DNA from: Serpula lacrymans var. lacrymans S7.9
Taxonomy: Eukaryota; Basidiomycota; Agaricomycetes; Boletales; Serpulaceae
Assembly (NCBI RefSeq): GCF_000218685.1
Contig: NW_006763296.1
Span: 2,252,907-2,316,906 of the forward strand
Direction: 5' to 3'
Length of the DNA: 64,000 nucleotides
Positions 11,006 to 19,096 of this stretch are shown here, piece by piece (positions within the stretch are counted from its first letter, which is position 1; every line of letters begins with the position of its first letter). The notes under the pieces are model-generated. The model was not told the origin of the DNA, did not search any database, and was given only the letters and a program-made list of their open reading frames with translations. A program made the translations under genes and the position numbers.

Positions 11006-11701
11006 TGTGAGGCAACGATAAACTATAACAAAAACTAAACCTATCTCCTTCTGCACTTGCGGGGAGTAAGGGTCCAATGAGCTTGAGGTCGACAGACGCT
11101 AGTAAATATAGCGAGTAGAGGACTTTGAGAGGTAAGCTTCAAAGGTTCTTGTTGAGGAGTAAAGCGGGTAAATTCAGTAATAGAAAGCTAGGGAGCTATA
11201 CATGAATAGGTACGTCTTTATATAGGGAACTGTCCGTTCCTCAGACCGAAAGGAGAATATACGAAAAGTGGTCTGAGGAATTAATCAACCAATAAGAAAA
11301 AGGGAGAGTAACTATCGTACGACTTCTGGCTTGATTAATCAGCAGGTGAGAGACTTGTACTAATAATAGAAGATTGTCACGCGTGGTCAGGAACCGTATC
11401 CTCATGATGAGGTACGATTCTAGATAAGGCGTTATTAGTATTACCAGGCTTTACTGGGGCTTGGAGCTGGTTGGCGAGATGCCTACTACCAGTCCCTACC
11501 CAGTGTGCTGGCTGGCTGGGAGCGATGCCCAGTCTCTGATCTGTGATATAAAATGGTAACGATGGTTAAGAAAGCCTGTGAGGGCTATGAGAAGTAGAAC
11601 GGCAAACGATACCTCTAGCCCTAGAGCCAGAGGCGTAATGGGAAAAGCGTTCGAGAACCAAGACATAGTGAAGATAAAGAAATAATAAAATGGTCCTTAC
11701 A
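11006..11701 (-). repeat. 3' LTR of the chromovirus
   Basis: Plus-strand start is tgtgaggcaacg and end is tggtccttaca. It is identical by eye to 18,396-19,091. It supplies the polyadenylation context for the element. Confidence 0.96.
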
Positions 11702-11704
11702 TTA

Positions 11705-11716
11705 CCCCCCCCTTTT
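11705..11716 (-). other. Polypurine tract
   Basis: On the minus strand, AAAAGGGGGGGG lies three bases upstream of the 3' LTR start (TGTAAGG). This is the expected position of the plus-strand DNA primer in LTR retrotransposons. Confidence 0.85.
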
Positions 11717-13181
11717 ATATTCTTGTCCCAAGAATCTTAGCGCCGCAGTCCGTGAAGCGGTTTGTGATCCAGTCAAAGAGGCGGGGTTTTTCGGTTGTAG
11801 TAGTGAAATTTTCGTAAGGACGAAATCGTAAAGCGGCGGAGGCGATGACACGTGGGGCGGCAGGGTGTTTGCGGTGGAAGGTGGCAATAAGCGAGGGGGA
11901 ATTTTTTAAATGGTGATCGGGTTCCCACGTCCTCTCCGTGATCGGGTATCCCTTCCAATGGACGAAGTAATTGAGCTTAGCCCCTTTGAGTTTAGTGGGT
12001 CGAGAAGCGATGATTTCTTCGGCTTCGTATTCGACTGCGCCATCAACTTGGATCGGCGGAGGTTTCGAGGTACGAGGTTGATTGGGGAACTCCGGCGTGC
12101 GATACGGTGATAAGAGGATTTCGTTGAATATGGGATGGATCGCCTTCCAGGATCTAGGGACGTCAAGGAGATAAGCGGATGGGCCAACTTTTGCTTTTAC
12201 CGTAAACGGGCCAAATCGCTTGTCATCTAACTTCTTCATCGGTCGATCGGTGGAGATATAAGTTCCCTCTAACCACACCTTATCTCCTTTGTGATATTCT
12301 CGTGCTTCCGTGCGTTTCCGGTCATAGTACTTTTTGAGGTTTTGATTCGCGAGTAATAATGATTGCCGAGTTTGTTCGTGTAGTTTCGTCATAGAGGTTG
12401 CAAAATCTTCGGCAGCTTGCGAGCGCCCTGAAGGCTTCTGACCGGTTCCTTTACAAGGGTGAGAACCATAATTTACAAAGAAGGGGGTCTGATTGGTCGC
12501 GGAGTGAAGATGATTGTTGTACGTGAACTCGGCAATGGCTAGCCAATCAGCCCAGTCGTCTTGTCGGTGATTAATGAACGTGCGTAGGTAATGTTCCAGG
12601 TCTTGATTGATTCGTTCGGACTGCCCGTCAGTTTGGGGATGGTAACCTGTTGACAGACCGGGTTCAATCCCAAGGGTTTGATAGAAGTCCTTGGTGAAGT
12701 TCAACATGAATTGAGGTCCTCTATCCGATATAATCTTTTCCGGGATGCCGTGTAGTCGTATAACCGAATCTCGTAGTTGTTTGGCGTAGCCTAACGAATC
12801 GAGAGTGACATGTGTTGGTACGAAGTGAGCCATTTTTGAGAATCTGTCAACAAAAACCTGGATAGCGTCGTATCCGTTTGACTCTGGTAATGCTCCGATG
12901 AGATCCGTCGTGATTATCTGCCAAGGACGATCAGGGATCGGATTTGGATGGAGGGGAGCATGCGGCTTTTGACGATGCGACTTTGTTCTCTGACATATCT
13001 CGCATCCTGCGATATATTTCCTGATATCTCTCCTGAGGCTAGGCCACCAGAAAGATCGGTTTACTCCTTCGTACGTCTTTCTTTCTCCTGGGTGGCCACT
13101 GAGGCTCGTGTCATGTTCTTCTTCGATAATACGTGCCCTCAACTTTGGATCTTGGGGTACGTAGATACTGTTTTTGAATGA
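11715..13181 (-). CDS. Integrase with chromodomain (pol, C-terminal part)
   Basis: About 475 residues inserting element cDNA into the genome. The N-terminal zinc-binding HHCC region is seen as H...H near GHPGERKTYEG and C-x2-C in CEICQRTKSH. The catalytic core has the first Asp in TTDLIGALPES, the second in IISDRGPQF and the Glu in TDGQSERINQ. A C-terminal chromodomain contains YFVHWKGYPITERTWEP, typical of chromoviruses and thought to steer integration to particular chromatin. The frame is the same as that of the upstream RT/RNase H, separated only by the TGA at 13,182-13,184. The only start in this frame near the N-terminus is non-ATG, so it is expected to be made as part of Pol. Confidence 0.93.
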   Translation of the reverse strand, partial: SFKNSIYVPQDPKLRARIIEEEHDTSLSGHPGERKTYEGVNRSFWWPSLRRDIRKYIAGCEICQRTKSHRQKPHAPLHPNPIPDRPWQIITTDLIGALPESNGYDAIQVFVDRFSKMAHFVPTHVTLDSLGYAKQLRDSVIRLHGIPEKIISDRGPQFMLNFTKDFYQTLGIEPGLSTGYHPQTDGQSERINQDLEHYLRTFINHRQDDWADWLAIAEFTYNNHLHSATNQTPFFVNYGSHPCKGTGQKPSGRSQAAEDFATSMTKLHEQTRQSLLLANQNLKKYYDRKRTEAREYHKGDKVWLEGTYISTDRPMKKLDDKRFGPFTVKAKVGPSAYLLDVPRSWKAIHPIFNEILLSPYRTPEFPNQPRTSKPPPIQVDGAVEYEAEEIIASRPTKLKGAKLNYFVHWKGYPITERTWEPDHHLKNSPSLIATFHRKHPAAPRVIASAALRFRPYENFTTTTEKPRLFDWITNRFTDCGAKILGTRI

Positions 13182-14891
13182 TCATAACGTCAATTCGTCT
13201 TCTTTCTCATTTCCTATCCAGATGATTCCGTCTCGTTTCTTCCAAACCTTTGGATCTTCTTTCAACTTCTTTACCACGTAATCATCTAGTTTATGCTGCG
13301 AAGCTAGCAGCTCGTCCAGGTAGTGTTCTTCTAACACGTCCTCCATAGTATAAATGTTTGCTTCCACGAGCTGAGGTAGAAGGACCTGTCCTTCATTGTC
13401 TCTCTCGCCTCTCGGATGGTCTACTCTTTGACTAAGTAGGTCCGCTTTCGTGTTTGCCGAGCCTTTCACATGCTCTAGCTTGAAATTGTATCTCGCTAGT
13501 GTGTCCATCCACCTAGCTTGTCGTCTGTTTACCTTCTGGGGGTCTCGGAAGTAGGTGAGGTTCTGATGGTCGGTGAATATGGTGAACTGGTGTTTAGCTC
13601 CCATGAGGAGGTGTCGCCATTCTTCCAATGCATGCATTACCGCTAGCATCTCTTTATCCCAGATAGCGTAATTTCTCTCTGCAGGGTTCATCGACTTTGA
13701 CAGGAATGCGACCGGTCTCCATTTCCCTTCTTGCTGCTGGGATAACACCGCTCCTGTGGCGTAGTTGGAGGCGTCGCATTCAACTTTGAATGGATCTTCG
13801 TCGTTAGGGATTGCGAGTGTGGGCGAAGTGGTGATTGTTTTTTTGAGAACGTCAAATGCTTGTTGCTGATCTTCAGCCCATTCCCAGTCTACCTTTCCGG
13901 TGAGAATCGTCAGCGGTTTGGTAATCTTTCCATAGTCCCTGATGAATCGTCTGTAAAAGTTCGAAAACCCTAGGAACGACTGTAATTCCTTTTTGGTTCG
14001 CGGTATCGGCCATTCTGCAACTGCCTGTACTTTTAGCGGGTCCATGCGAATCGTATCATGGGAGATGATCATTCCCAGATATTCGACTTCTTTCTTTTCA
14101 AACTCGCATTTCTCTGGTTTGAGATATAATTGATTGTCCGCGAGTATCTGAAGAACTTTGGATACGATCTTCCTGTGTTCTTCTAACGAGTCGGTGAATA
14201 TCATGATGTCGTCGAGGTATACAATAACTGATCCTTTGTTGATTAGGTCTCGGAGAAGTCGGTCCATCATTGTCTGAAAGGTGGCTGGGGAGTTCGTGAG
14301 TCCGAAGAACATAACCAGAGGTTCGAACAGTCCTCTGTTAGTTCTGAAGGCGGCCTTGTGCTCATCTCCTTCTTTGATTCGAACATTATTATATCCCCAA
14401 CGGACATCCAGCTTGGTGAAGAATCTCGCTCCTTTGAGTCGGTTTATCAATTCTGAAATGAGGGGTAACGTATATCGGTTTTTAATTGTGAGGGCGTTGA
14501 GTTTCCGATAGTCTTGTACCGGTCTGAGAGATCCGTCTTTTTTCTTGATAAAGAAGAACGGGGATGCGTAAGGGGATTTCGATACTCTGATCCTCCCTGT
14601 CTCCAGGTTCTCTTTCAAGAATTCGTCAAGATGAATTTGTTCGTCTCGGTTGAGTGGATACGTTTTACAGTCTAGACCTTTGGCTTCTGGTAGGAGTTCA
14701 ATTGCGTGGTCCCAGACTCGTCGTGGGGGTAGTTTGTCAAATGACGCTTTTGTGAATACTGGCTCAAAATGATGATAAAACGGGGGAACGACGTCTCTGA
14801 ACGTGAGTGTTGACTTTGCTCGTTCTGATTCTTCCCGCAATCTGTTGGCTTTTGGTCTGAGATACGTTGCTTTCGACAGAAATTTTGTCAA
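13182..14891 (-). CDS. Reverse transcriptase and RNase H (pol, middle part)
   Basis: About 569 residues. The RT palm motifs are visible in order: an LDVRWGYNNV block, a fingers/palm region with PFFFIKKKDGSLRPVQDYRKLN, and the catalytic YLDDIMIF. RNase H follows with FKVECDASNYATGAVL, a Glu in WDKEMLAV and an Asp in FTDHQNLTY, and the tether region contains ADLLSQ. It copies element RNA into cDNA in virus-like particles. The frame differs by +1 from the protease frame with which it overlaps (14,764-14,891). Continuity in the family would need one base fewer in the AAAA run near 14,881-14,886. It ends at a TGA after ELTL. Confidence 0.94.
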   Translation of the reverse strand: MTKFLSKATYLRPKANRLREESERAKSTLTFRDVVPPFYHHFEPVFTKASFDKLPPRRVWDHAIELLPEAKGLDCKTYPLNRDEQIHLDEFLKENLETGRIRVSKSPYASPFFFIKKKDGSLRPVQDYRKLNALTIKNRYTLPLISELINRLKGARFFTKLDVRWGYNNVRIKEGDEHKAAFRTNRGLFEPLVMFFGLTNSPATFQTMMDRLLRDLINKGSVIVYLDDIMIFTDSLEEHRKIVSKVLQILADNQLYLKPEKCEFEKKEVEYLGMIISHDTIRMDPLKVQAVAEWPIPRTKKELQSFLGFSNFYRRFIRDYGKITKPLTILTGKVDWEWAEDQQQAFDVLKKTITTSPTLAIPNDEDPFKVECDASNYATGAVLSQQQEGKWRPVAFLSKSMNPAERNYAIWDKEMLAVMHALEEWRHLLMGAKHQFTIFTDHQNLTYFRDPQKVNRRQARWMDTLARYNFKLEHVKGSANTKADLLSQRVDHPRGERDNEGQVLLPQLVEANIYTMEDVLEEHYLDELLASQHKLDDYVVKKLKEDPKVWKKRDGIIWIGNEKEDELTL

Positions 14892-15680
14892 TCCTGCTCT
14901 GTAAGTCTACAGCAATGACTCTATCTCCGTCTTCAGGGTGATACTCCGTATCATCAGAAGGGTACGTGATGGTGTTGGTTTGCCAGTTGATATTGGGATT
15001 CGTGCGTCGTAGCCAGCCGTGTCCTAATAAAATTCTGGCCTCTCTTTGTCCAGTGACCAGGAAGTCCATTAATTCCGTGCGACCTGCCACAGTTAGGCGA
15101 AGTGTCACATATTCCGTTAAAGGTCCAGTGCGATTCTTGGTTCCATCGGCGTTTGAGACAATAACACGAGTTGGCAGTGGTTTTGTGGAAATGTTGTGTT
15201 GCCGAACAAAGGCTTCGTCAATGATAGAATCTGTGCATCCTGAATCTATCAAAACTGGTATGACATGCGTCTGGTGATCGTCGATAGTGGATAATTGACA
15301 TTGTAGCGAGAGTTTGCGTTGATGAGATGGGGGGAGGGATGCGAAGTCTTTGATCACATTCAATTGCTCTACGATATACTGTTCATTGTGTTGCTTGAGT
15401 AAATTGATTGTATCCGTCGTGATGTGTGGGTAACACTGGGGTGAGGCCCAGTTCCGAACCAATGCTTTGGCTCTTTCTTCTCTCTGGTCTTTAATTCGTC
15501 GAGCCAACCATTCCGCTGAATGTGGCTTAGCGTATTTCTCGGCACGTGGGTTTTGGGAAACATGTTTCGATTTATCAGTTACAAATACATTTTCCGAACC
15601 AAGCTTACTGGTCAGAGAGTCCGTGCTTACTCCTGACCTTCGAGAAAATCCTTCGTCTTTGTCTCCTCCTGGGTTGTGGT
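14764..15680 (-). CDS. Aspartic protease region (pol, N-terminal part)
   Basis: The open frame extends from within the 3' end of gag to 14,764. The catalytic motif is VLIDSGCTDSIID, followed by an ILLGHGWL block that matches the second conserved part of retropepsins. It cleaves Gag-Pol during particle maturation. The frame lies at -1 relative to gag and overlaps it by some 50 nt, the arrangement expected for -1 frameshifting. I found no convincing slippery heptamer, so a missing base cannot be excluded. Confidence 0.85.
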
Positions 15681-16721
15681 TGCTTCTCTAGCTGCAACTT
15701 TCTTCAGAGGGCAGTTCCTTGCAATATGACCCGGCTGGCCACATCCGTAACATAATCTGAACCGACTCTGTCGGTCCGTATCCATGGGTACACCTTGTCC
15801 GGGGAATACACCTCTCTGAGGTTGATCCTCGAACCTTCTTGCATACTGATTCGTCTGGGGTCTCGCCATCTGCTGTGGCTGCGGCTGTTGCACATGCTGG
15901 TGCGTATACGTCTGTTGTCTGTAGATAGGTCGCGACGGCTGCGTGACTTCTCTCTTTCGTCTTTCGTCTAACTGAAACTCTTCTCTTCGTGCCTCCCATG
16001 CGTAGGCTTGCGTTTTCCACTCAGCAAATGTTTTTGGTAGGTCTCTCTGGATGATGACGAAATCACAGATTCGAGAGTGAAGATTCTTTTTGAGAATTTG
16101 ATTGATCACGTCGAAGTGAGTGGTAGTGTCATATCCGGCCTTGTCCATGAGCGTTGTGAAATGGCTAAAGAATTCGTCGCAATGCTTATTCTCCTGCTTG
16201 TATGTCTCAATCTCGTTTACCGCCTGTGATCTTTCGTTTGGATTCCCGAATACTTGGGCTAGATCGGTTAGGACGGTCGAGAGAGTCGGCCATACGGGGG
16301 TAGTTGCGTCGAGAGCTTTGGTAAGCACGTTCTCTTTCCAAGCTTTGGTAAGCACGTTCTCTTTCCAAGCTTTGGTAAGCACGTTCTCTTTCCAAGCTTT
16401 TACTGTCGACGTTCCTTGGTCGCTGATTTTGGACAGGAGGTAGATGAGCTTTGTCTTCTCGTCTGGAAAGTAGGATGCGTAGGCGGTTAAGTACAACTGT
16501 AGTGCTTGGCGCCATGCTATGAATCGTTCCTTCTCTCCTTTGAATTCGAAGGGTTCTGCTGCGAGTGTTACTTTGCCGTGTAACTGCGTGGGGTTAGACA
16601 TGGATGAGGGTTTTGGAGGAATTGGAGGTGGAGGTGGGCGTGTAGGCGGTAGCGGTAGGGTTTGTCTGGGTGGAGTCTCTGGTTCTATGGACGGTCTTGG
16701 GTTTCGATATTCAGAAAACAC
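15627..16721 (-). CDS. Gag polyprotein
   Basis: A proline-rich N-terminus (PLPPTRPPPPPIPPKPSS) is followed by the retrotransposon gag capsid domain (FIAWRQALQLYLTAYASYF, LTDLAQVFGNP), an Arg/Gln-rich linker and a zinc knuckle CYGCGQPGHIARNC near the C-terminus. It forms the particle and binds RNA. The open frame starts after a stop at about 16,743; the first ATG is at 16,601-16,599 (MSNPTQ). Residues before that ATG are conserved in the relic copy, so an upstream non-ATG start is possible. A 9-codon unit is present three times (16,314-16,394). Length from the ATG is about 324 residues. Confidence 0.92.
   Translation of the reverse strand: MFSEYRNPRPSIEPETPPRQTLPLPPTRPPPPPIPPKPSSMSNPTQLHGKVTLAAEPFEFKGEKERFIAWRQALQLYLTAYASYFPDEKTKLIYLLSKISDQGTSTVKAWKENVLTKAWKENVLTKAWKENVLTKALDATTPVWPTLSTVLTDLAQVFGNPNERSQAVNEIETYKQENKHCDEFFSHFTTLMDKAGYDTTTHFDVINQILKKNLHSRICDFVIIQRDLPKTFAEWKTQAYAWEARREEFQLDERRKREVTQPSRPIYRQQTYTHQHVQQPQPQQMARPQTNQYARRFEDQPQRGVFPGQGVPMDTDRQSRFRLCYGCGQPGHIARNCPLKKVAAREATTTQEETKTKDFLEGQE
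16314..16394 (-). repeat. 27-bp coding tandem repeat, three copies, in gag
   Basis: The 27-bp unit starting agctttggtaagcacg begins at 16,314, 16,341 and 16,368. It encodes KAWKENVLT three times in frame. The relic copy has a single unit, so the triplication is derived. It adds 18 residues to the capsid region. Confidence 0.95.
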
Positions 16722-16746
16722 TTTGAAGGATTGAAACGAGGTTTAT

Positions 16747-17898
16747 TTAGTTTGAATCATAATCAAATTCGTCACTCCAATCGTTAGAAGTAAATCCAAA
16801 AATATTCTCTTCTTCTTCCAAATCTCTTTCTACCTGTGAGCTAGTGGTAGAATTACTGTCCAAGTTCGAGGTTGCTTCGTCTGGTGAGGGGGTTCTTTCT
16901 ATAAGAACGTTTCCTTGGATCAACGAGGAGACGGGAGGAATATAAGAGAAATTTCCGTGGGTCAGATGGTACCCTGGTTTGTACTGCGAGTAGACTCTGT
17001 TGTTTTCTCGAATAAGTACTCCCCAGAACTCGGTGTTGATTTCGGTAACGATGAAACGATCTGTGGGGTGGCGGATGACTAAATCAAAAACTTCTTTCCC
17101 GTAGTTTTGGTATTCTCTGAACAATCGACAGACGTTCCTGATCTGTCTTTGTTCCCTTTCCCAATTTCTTCCTTCGAGGATTTCGTGTCCTATCTTAAAT
17201 ACTAGTCTGCGAAATTGCGATATGCAGGCTACTATCCTTCGTATTGCGTCGCGGCAGAAAGGGGTGACAACTAATACGTGGACTCCTGTTTTAAGATAGT
17301 CTCGTGGGTTGAAGGCGTCGTTCTGTTCGGGAGTGAGGGGGACGTCAAAGAAGAATGGTATTTCCCGATAGAACTTGATGAGATCGGTTTCGTAAATTCC
17401 AATTCTTGTAAAAAGAAGTTCAAGAGGGGTAGGATTAAATGACGCTGTAACGTATACGTCAATTTTGGATGGTTCGAGGTAGGGCGTAAGGAATTCTAGG
17501 TAGGGCGCGGAGTAGGGTCGTCGGTGGATGATGATTCCACAGGGAAGTAGGTAGTGGATCTCTCTCCCGTCCTGTTCTGGTGAGAACGCAAGTTGGGGAG
17601 TTTCAATGTAGTTTGGAAGGTGATAGATGCGTGGAGAGATTCCGTCGGATAGTATGAGAAGAGCTGTCTTATGTTCTGCCGCTCGTCGTCTGAGGGCTCG
17701 TCTTTCTTCACTGTCGTTCCGACGAGGGGGTTCTAGAATTCTCTGTTCATAGACTTCGATTGATAGGTGCTCTAGGTGTATCGAATTGAACCTGAACAAT
17801 TCTCTGGACGCTTGATCGGATTCCCAAAAGCAGGTTTGAGCAGCTGCTGATGCGTACTCGAGTAAGCGCGACGTATTGACGGAGTTGGGAGATTTCAA
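16747..17898 (-). CDS. Leader ORF of the chromovirus, methionine-free, unknown protein
   Basis: This 383-codon open frame lies between the 5' LTR and gag, where chromoviruses normally carry no gene. Its nominal start is a TTG; apart from that initiator it contains no methionine. No domain is recognised; the C-terminus is acidic and Ser/Asn-rich (DLEEEENIF, SDEFDYDSN). The relic copy at 6.2-7.3 kb retains long stretches of the same reading (for example RHPTDRFIVTEIN), which supports real coding. It overlaps the upstream 135-codon frame by about 150 nt in a +1 relation, and its stop (TAA at 16,747-16,749) lies just before the stop that opens the gag frame. Translation would need a non-AUG start, frameshifting or splicing. 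Confidence 0.6.
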   Translation of the reverse strand: MKSPNSVNTSRLLEYASAAAQTCFWESDQASRELFRFNSIHLEHLSIEVYEQRILEPPRRNDSEERRALRRRAAEHKTALLILSDGISPRIYHLPNYIETPQLAFSPEQDGREIHYLLPCGIIIHRRPYSAPYLEFLTPYLEPSKIDVYVTASFNPTPLELLFTRIGIYETDLIKFYREIPFFFDVPLTPEQNDAFNPRDYLKTGVHVLVVTPFCRDAIRRIVACISQFRRLVFKIGHEILEGRNWEREQRQIRNVCRLFREYQNYGKEVFDLVIRHPTDRFIVTEINTEFWGVLIRENNRVYSQYKPGYHLTHGNFSYIPPVSSLIQGNVLIERTPSPDEATSNLDSNSTTSSQVERDLEEEENIFGFTSNDWSDEFDYDSN

Positions 17899-18154
17899 AT
17901 GCTAAATCGTCGACGGCTAGAACTAGTCCTTCCAGTTCAGAGATGGGGGAAGAGGTGGCTGATGAGTCTTTGTAGTACTCAGTTTCTGTGTCGCTGTGGG
18001 CAGGCTGGGGGTCCGTGGCAGCGTCGACAGGTACTGCAACGTGGAGGTCTCGGTTGTTGAGGGCGCGATGGAATTCCTCGAGTGAACGTCGTTCTTCGTC
18101 CGTTACTAGGCTCTCTCTGATGTTCGACAGTTTGACGATTGTAGAAGTGATCAA
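17747..18154 (-). CDS. Leader ORF of the chromovirus, second frame, unknown protein
   Basis: This open frame of about 135 codons has no ATG (nominal start TTG). It contains RRSLEEFHRALNNRDLH and an acidic ETEYYKDSS segment, both conserved in the relic (7,173-7,595), where synonymous changes outnumber replacements in this part. It continues at +1 into the 383-codon frame downstream and follows at +1 the hydrophobic frame upstream. It is probably one section of the same protein. Function is unknown. Confidence 0.5.
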   Translation of the reverse strand: MITSTIVKLSNIRESLVTDEERRSLEEFHRALNNRDLHVAVPVDAATDPQPAHSDTETEYYKDSSATSSPISELEGLVLAVDDLAFEISQLRQYVALTRVRISSCSNLLLGIRSSVQRIVQVQFDTPRAPINRSL

Positions 18155-18239
18155 AGACGACAGCTAGGGTGAGGACTTGAGCTAGAACAAGTAAGAGTAT
18201 TATTTTGAGGTGGGTAGGAATGTTGGAGAGGACAACTAG
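17979..18239 (-). CDS. Leader ORF of the chromovirus, hydrophobic segment
   Basis: The frame opens after a TAG at 18,240-18,242 and ends at a TGA (17,979-17,981), with no ATG. Its first part encodes a strongly hydrophobic run (HLKIILLLVLAQVLTLAVVF) suitable as one membrane-spanning helix. The relic encodes the same segment with conservative changes only (I/V, V/I, L/I), although the DNA has diverged. Conservation of this frame fades after the helix, where the 135-codon frame (+1) takes over. A tiny GT...AG-bounded stretch at the junction could instead be a very short intron. Confidence 0.45.
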   Translation of the reverse strand, partial: LVVLSNIPTHLKIILLLVLAQVLTLAVVFDHFYNRQTVEHQREPSNGRRTTFTRGIPSRPQQPRPPRCSTCRRCHGPPACPQRHRN

Positions 18240-18383
18240 CTAGCTTAGCTAGAAGGCAAGTGGTTTGTTTTGGATGGGTAGGAGGACGGTGAATGACAAC
18301 ACGTCCGAGGGATGAAGGAAAAAGTGGGTTAGGGCTATAATGGGTTCAAGCGAGATGGTACGCTGTGAACGGATTGTAGAGTG

Positions 18384-18394
18384 AGCTTTCTATT
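18384..18394 (-). promoter_or_regulatory. Predicted self-priming primer-binding site
   Basis: One base downstream of the 5' LTR on the minus strand lies AATAGAAAGCT. This 11-mer is the exact reverse complement of AGCTTTCTATT inside the LTR (18,579 down to 18,569), at the predicted RNA 5' end. No tRNA-type TGG site is present at this position. The layout matches the self-priming mechanism known for Tf1 and related elements. Confidence 0.65.
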
Positions 18395-18395
18395 T

Positions 18396-19091
18396 TGTGA
18401 GGCAACGATAAACTATAACAAAAACTAAACCTATCTCCTTCTGCACTTGCGGGGAGTAAGGGTCCAATGAGCTTGAGGTCGACAGACGCTAGTAAATATA
18501 GCGAGTAGAGGACTTTGAGAGGTAAGCTTCAAAGGTTCTTGTTGAGGAGTAAAGCGGGTAAATTCAGTAATAGAAAGCTAGGGAGCTATACATGAATAGG
18601 TACGTCTTTATATAGGGAACTGTCCGTTCCTCAGACCGAAAGGAGAATATACGAAAAGTGGTCTGAGGAATTAATCAACCAATAAGAAAAAGGGAGAGTA
18701 ACTATCGTACGACTTCTGGCTTGATTAATCAGCAGGTGAGAGACTTGTACTAATAATAGAAGATTGTCACGCGTGGTCAGGAACCGTATCCTCATGATGA
18801 GGTACGATTCTAGATAAGGCGTTATTAGTATTACCAGGCTTTACTGGGGCTTGGAGCTGGTTGGCGAGATGCCTACTACCAGTCCCTACCCAGTGTGCTG
18901 GCTGGCTGGGAGCGATGCCCAGTCTCTGATCTGTGATATAAAATGGTAACGATGGTTAAGAAAGCCTGTGAGGGCTATGAGAAGTAGAACGGCAAACGAT
19001 ACCTCTAGCCCTAGAGCCAGAGGCGTAATGGGAAAAGCGTTCGAGAACCAAGACATAGTGAAGATAAAGAAATAATAAAATGGTCCTTACA
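18396..19091 (-). repeat. 5' LTR of the chromovirus
   Basis: It is 696 bp and identical by eye to 11,006-11,701. It contains the promoter described separately. The flanking base pairs are CACAC. Confidence 0.96.
18569..18614 (-). promoter_or_regulatory. LTR core promoter: TATA box and predicted start site
   Basis: Minus-strand TATATAAAG (18,614-18,606) lies about 35 bp upstream of AGCTTTCTATT (starting at 18,579), the predicted first transcribed base. The only ATG close by in the LTR (about 18,591-18,593) falls upstream of this start and would not be in the RNA. Confidence 0.6.
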
Positions 19092-19096
19092 CACAC

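Larger units (their letters stand above)
11006..19091 (-). mobile_element. Complete Ty3/gypsy chromovirus (LTR retrotransposon)
   Basis: The 8,086-bp element has two 696-bp LTRs that look identical over their full length and a 5-bp CACAC target duplication (11,001-11,005 and 19,092-19,096). On the minus strand the order is 5' LTR, a long leader with overlapping open frames, gag with a zinc knuckle, protease, reverse transcriptase with RNase H, integrase with a C-terminal chromodomain, a polypurine tract and the 3' LTR. The chromodomain places it among the chromoviruses. LTR identity implies a very recent insertion. The pol frames are not continuous: a one-base phase change lies between protease and RT, and an in-frame TGA between RNase H and integrase. 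It may therefore be defective, may use recoding, or may carry sequence errors. Confidence 0.95.

Noticed and set aside
18160..18395. tRNA-type primer-binding site after the 5' LTR
   Set aside because: The sequence after the LTR begins AAATAGAAAGC, without the TGG expected for a tRNA 3' end; self-complementarity to the LTR fits better.
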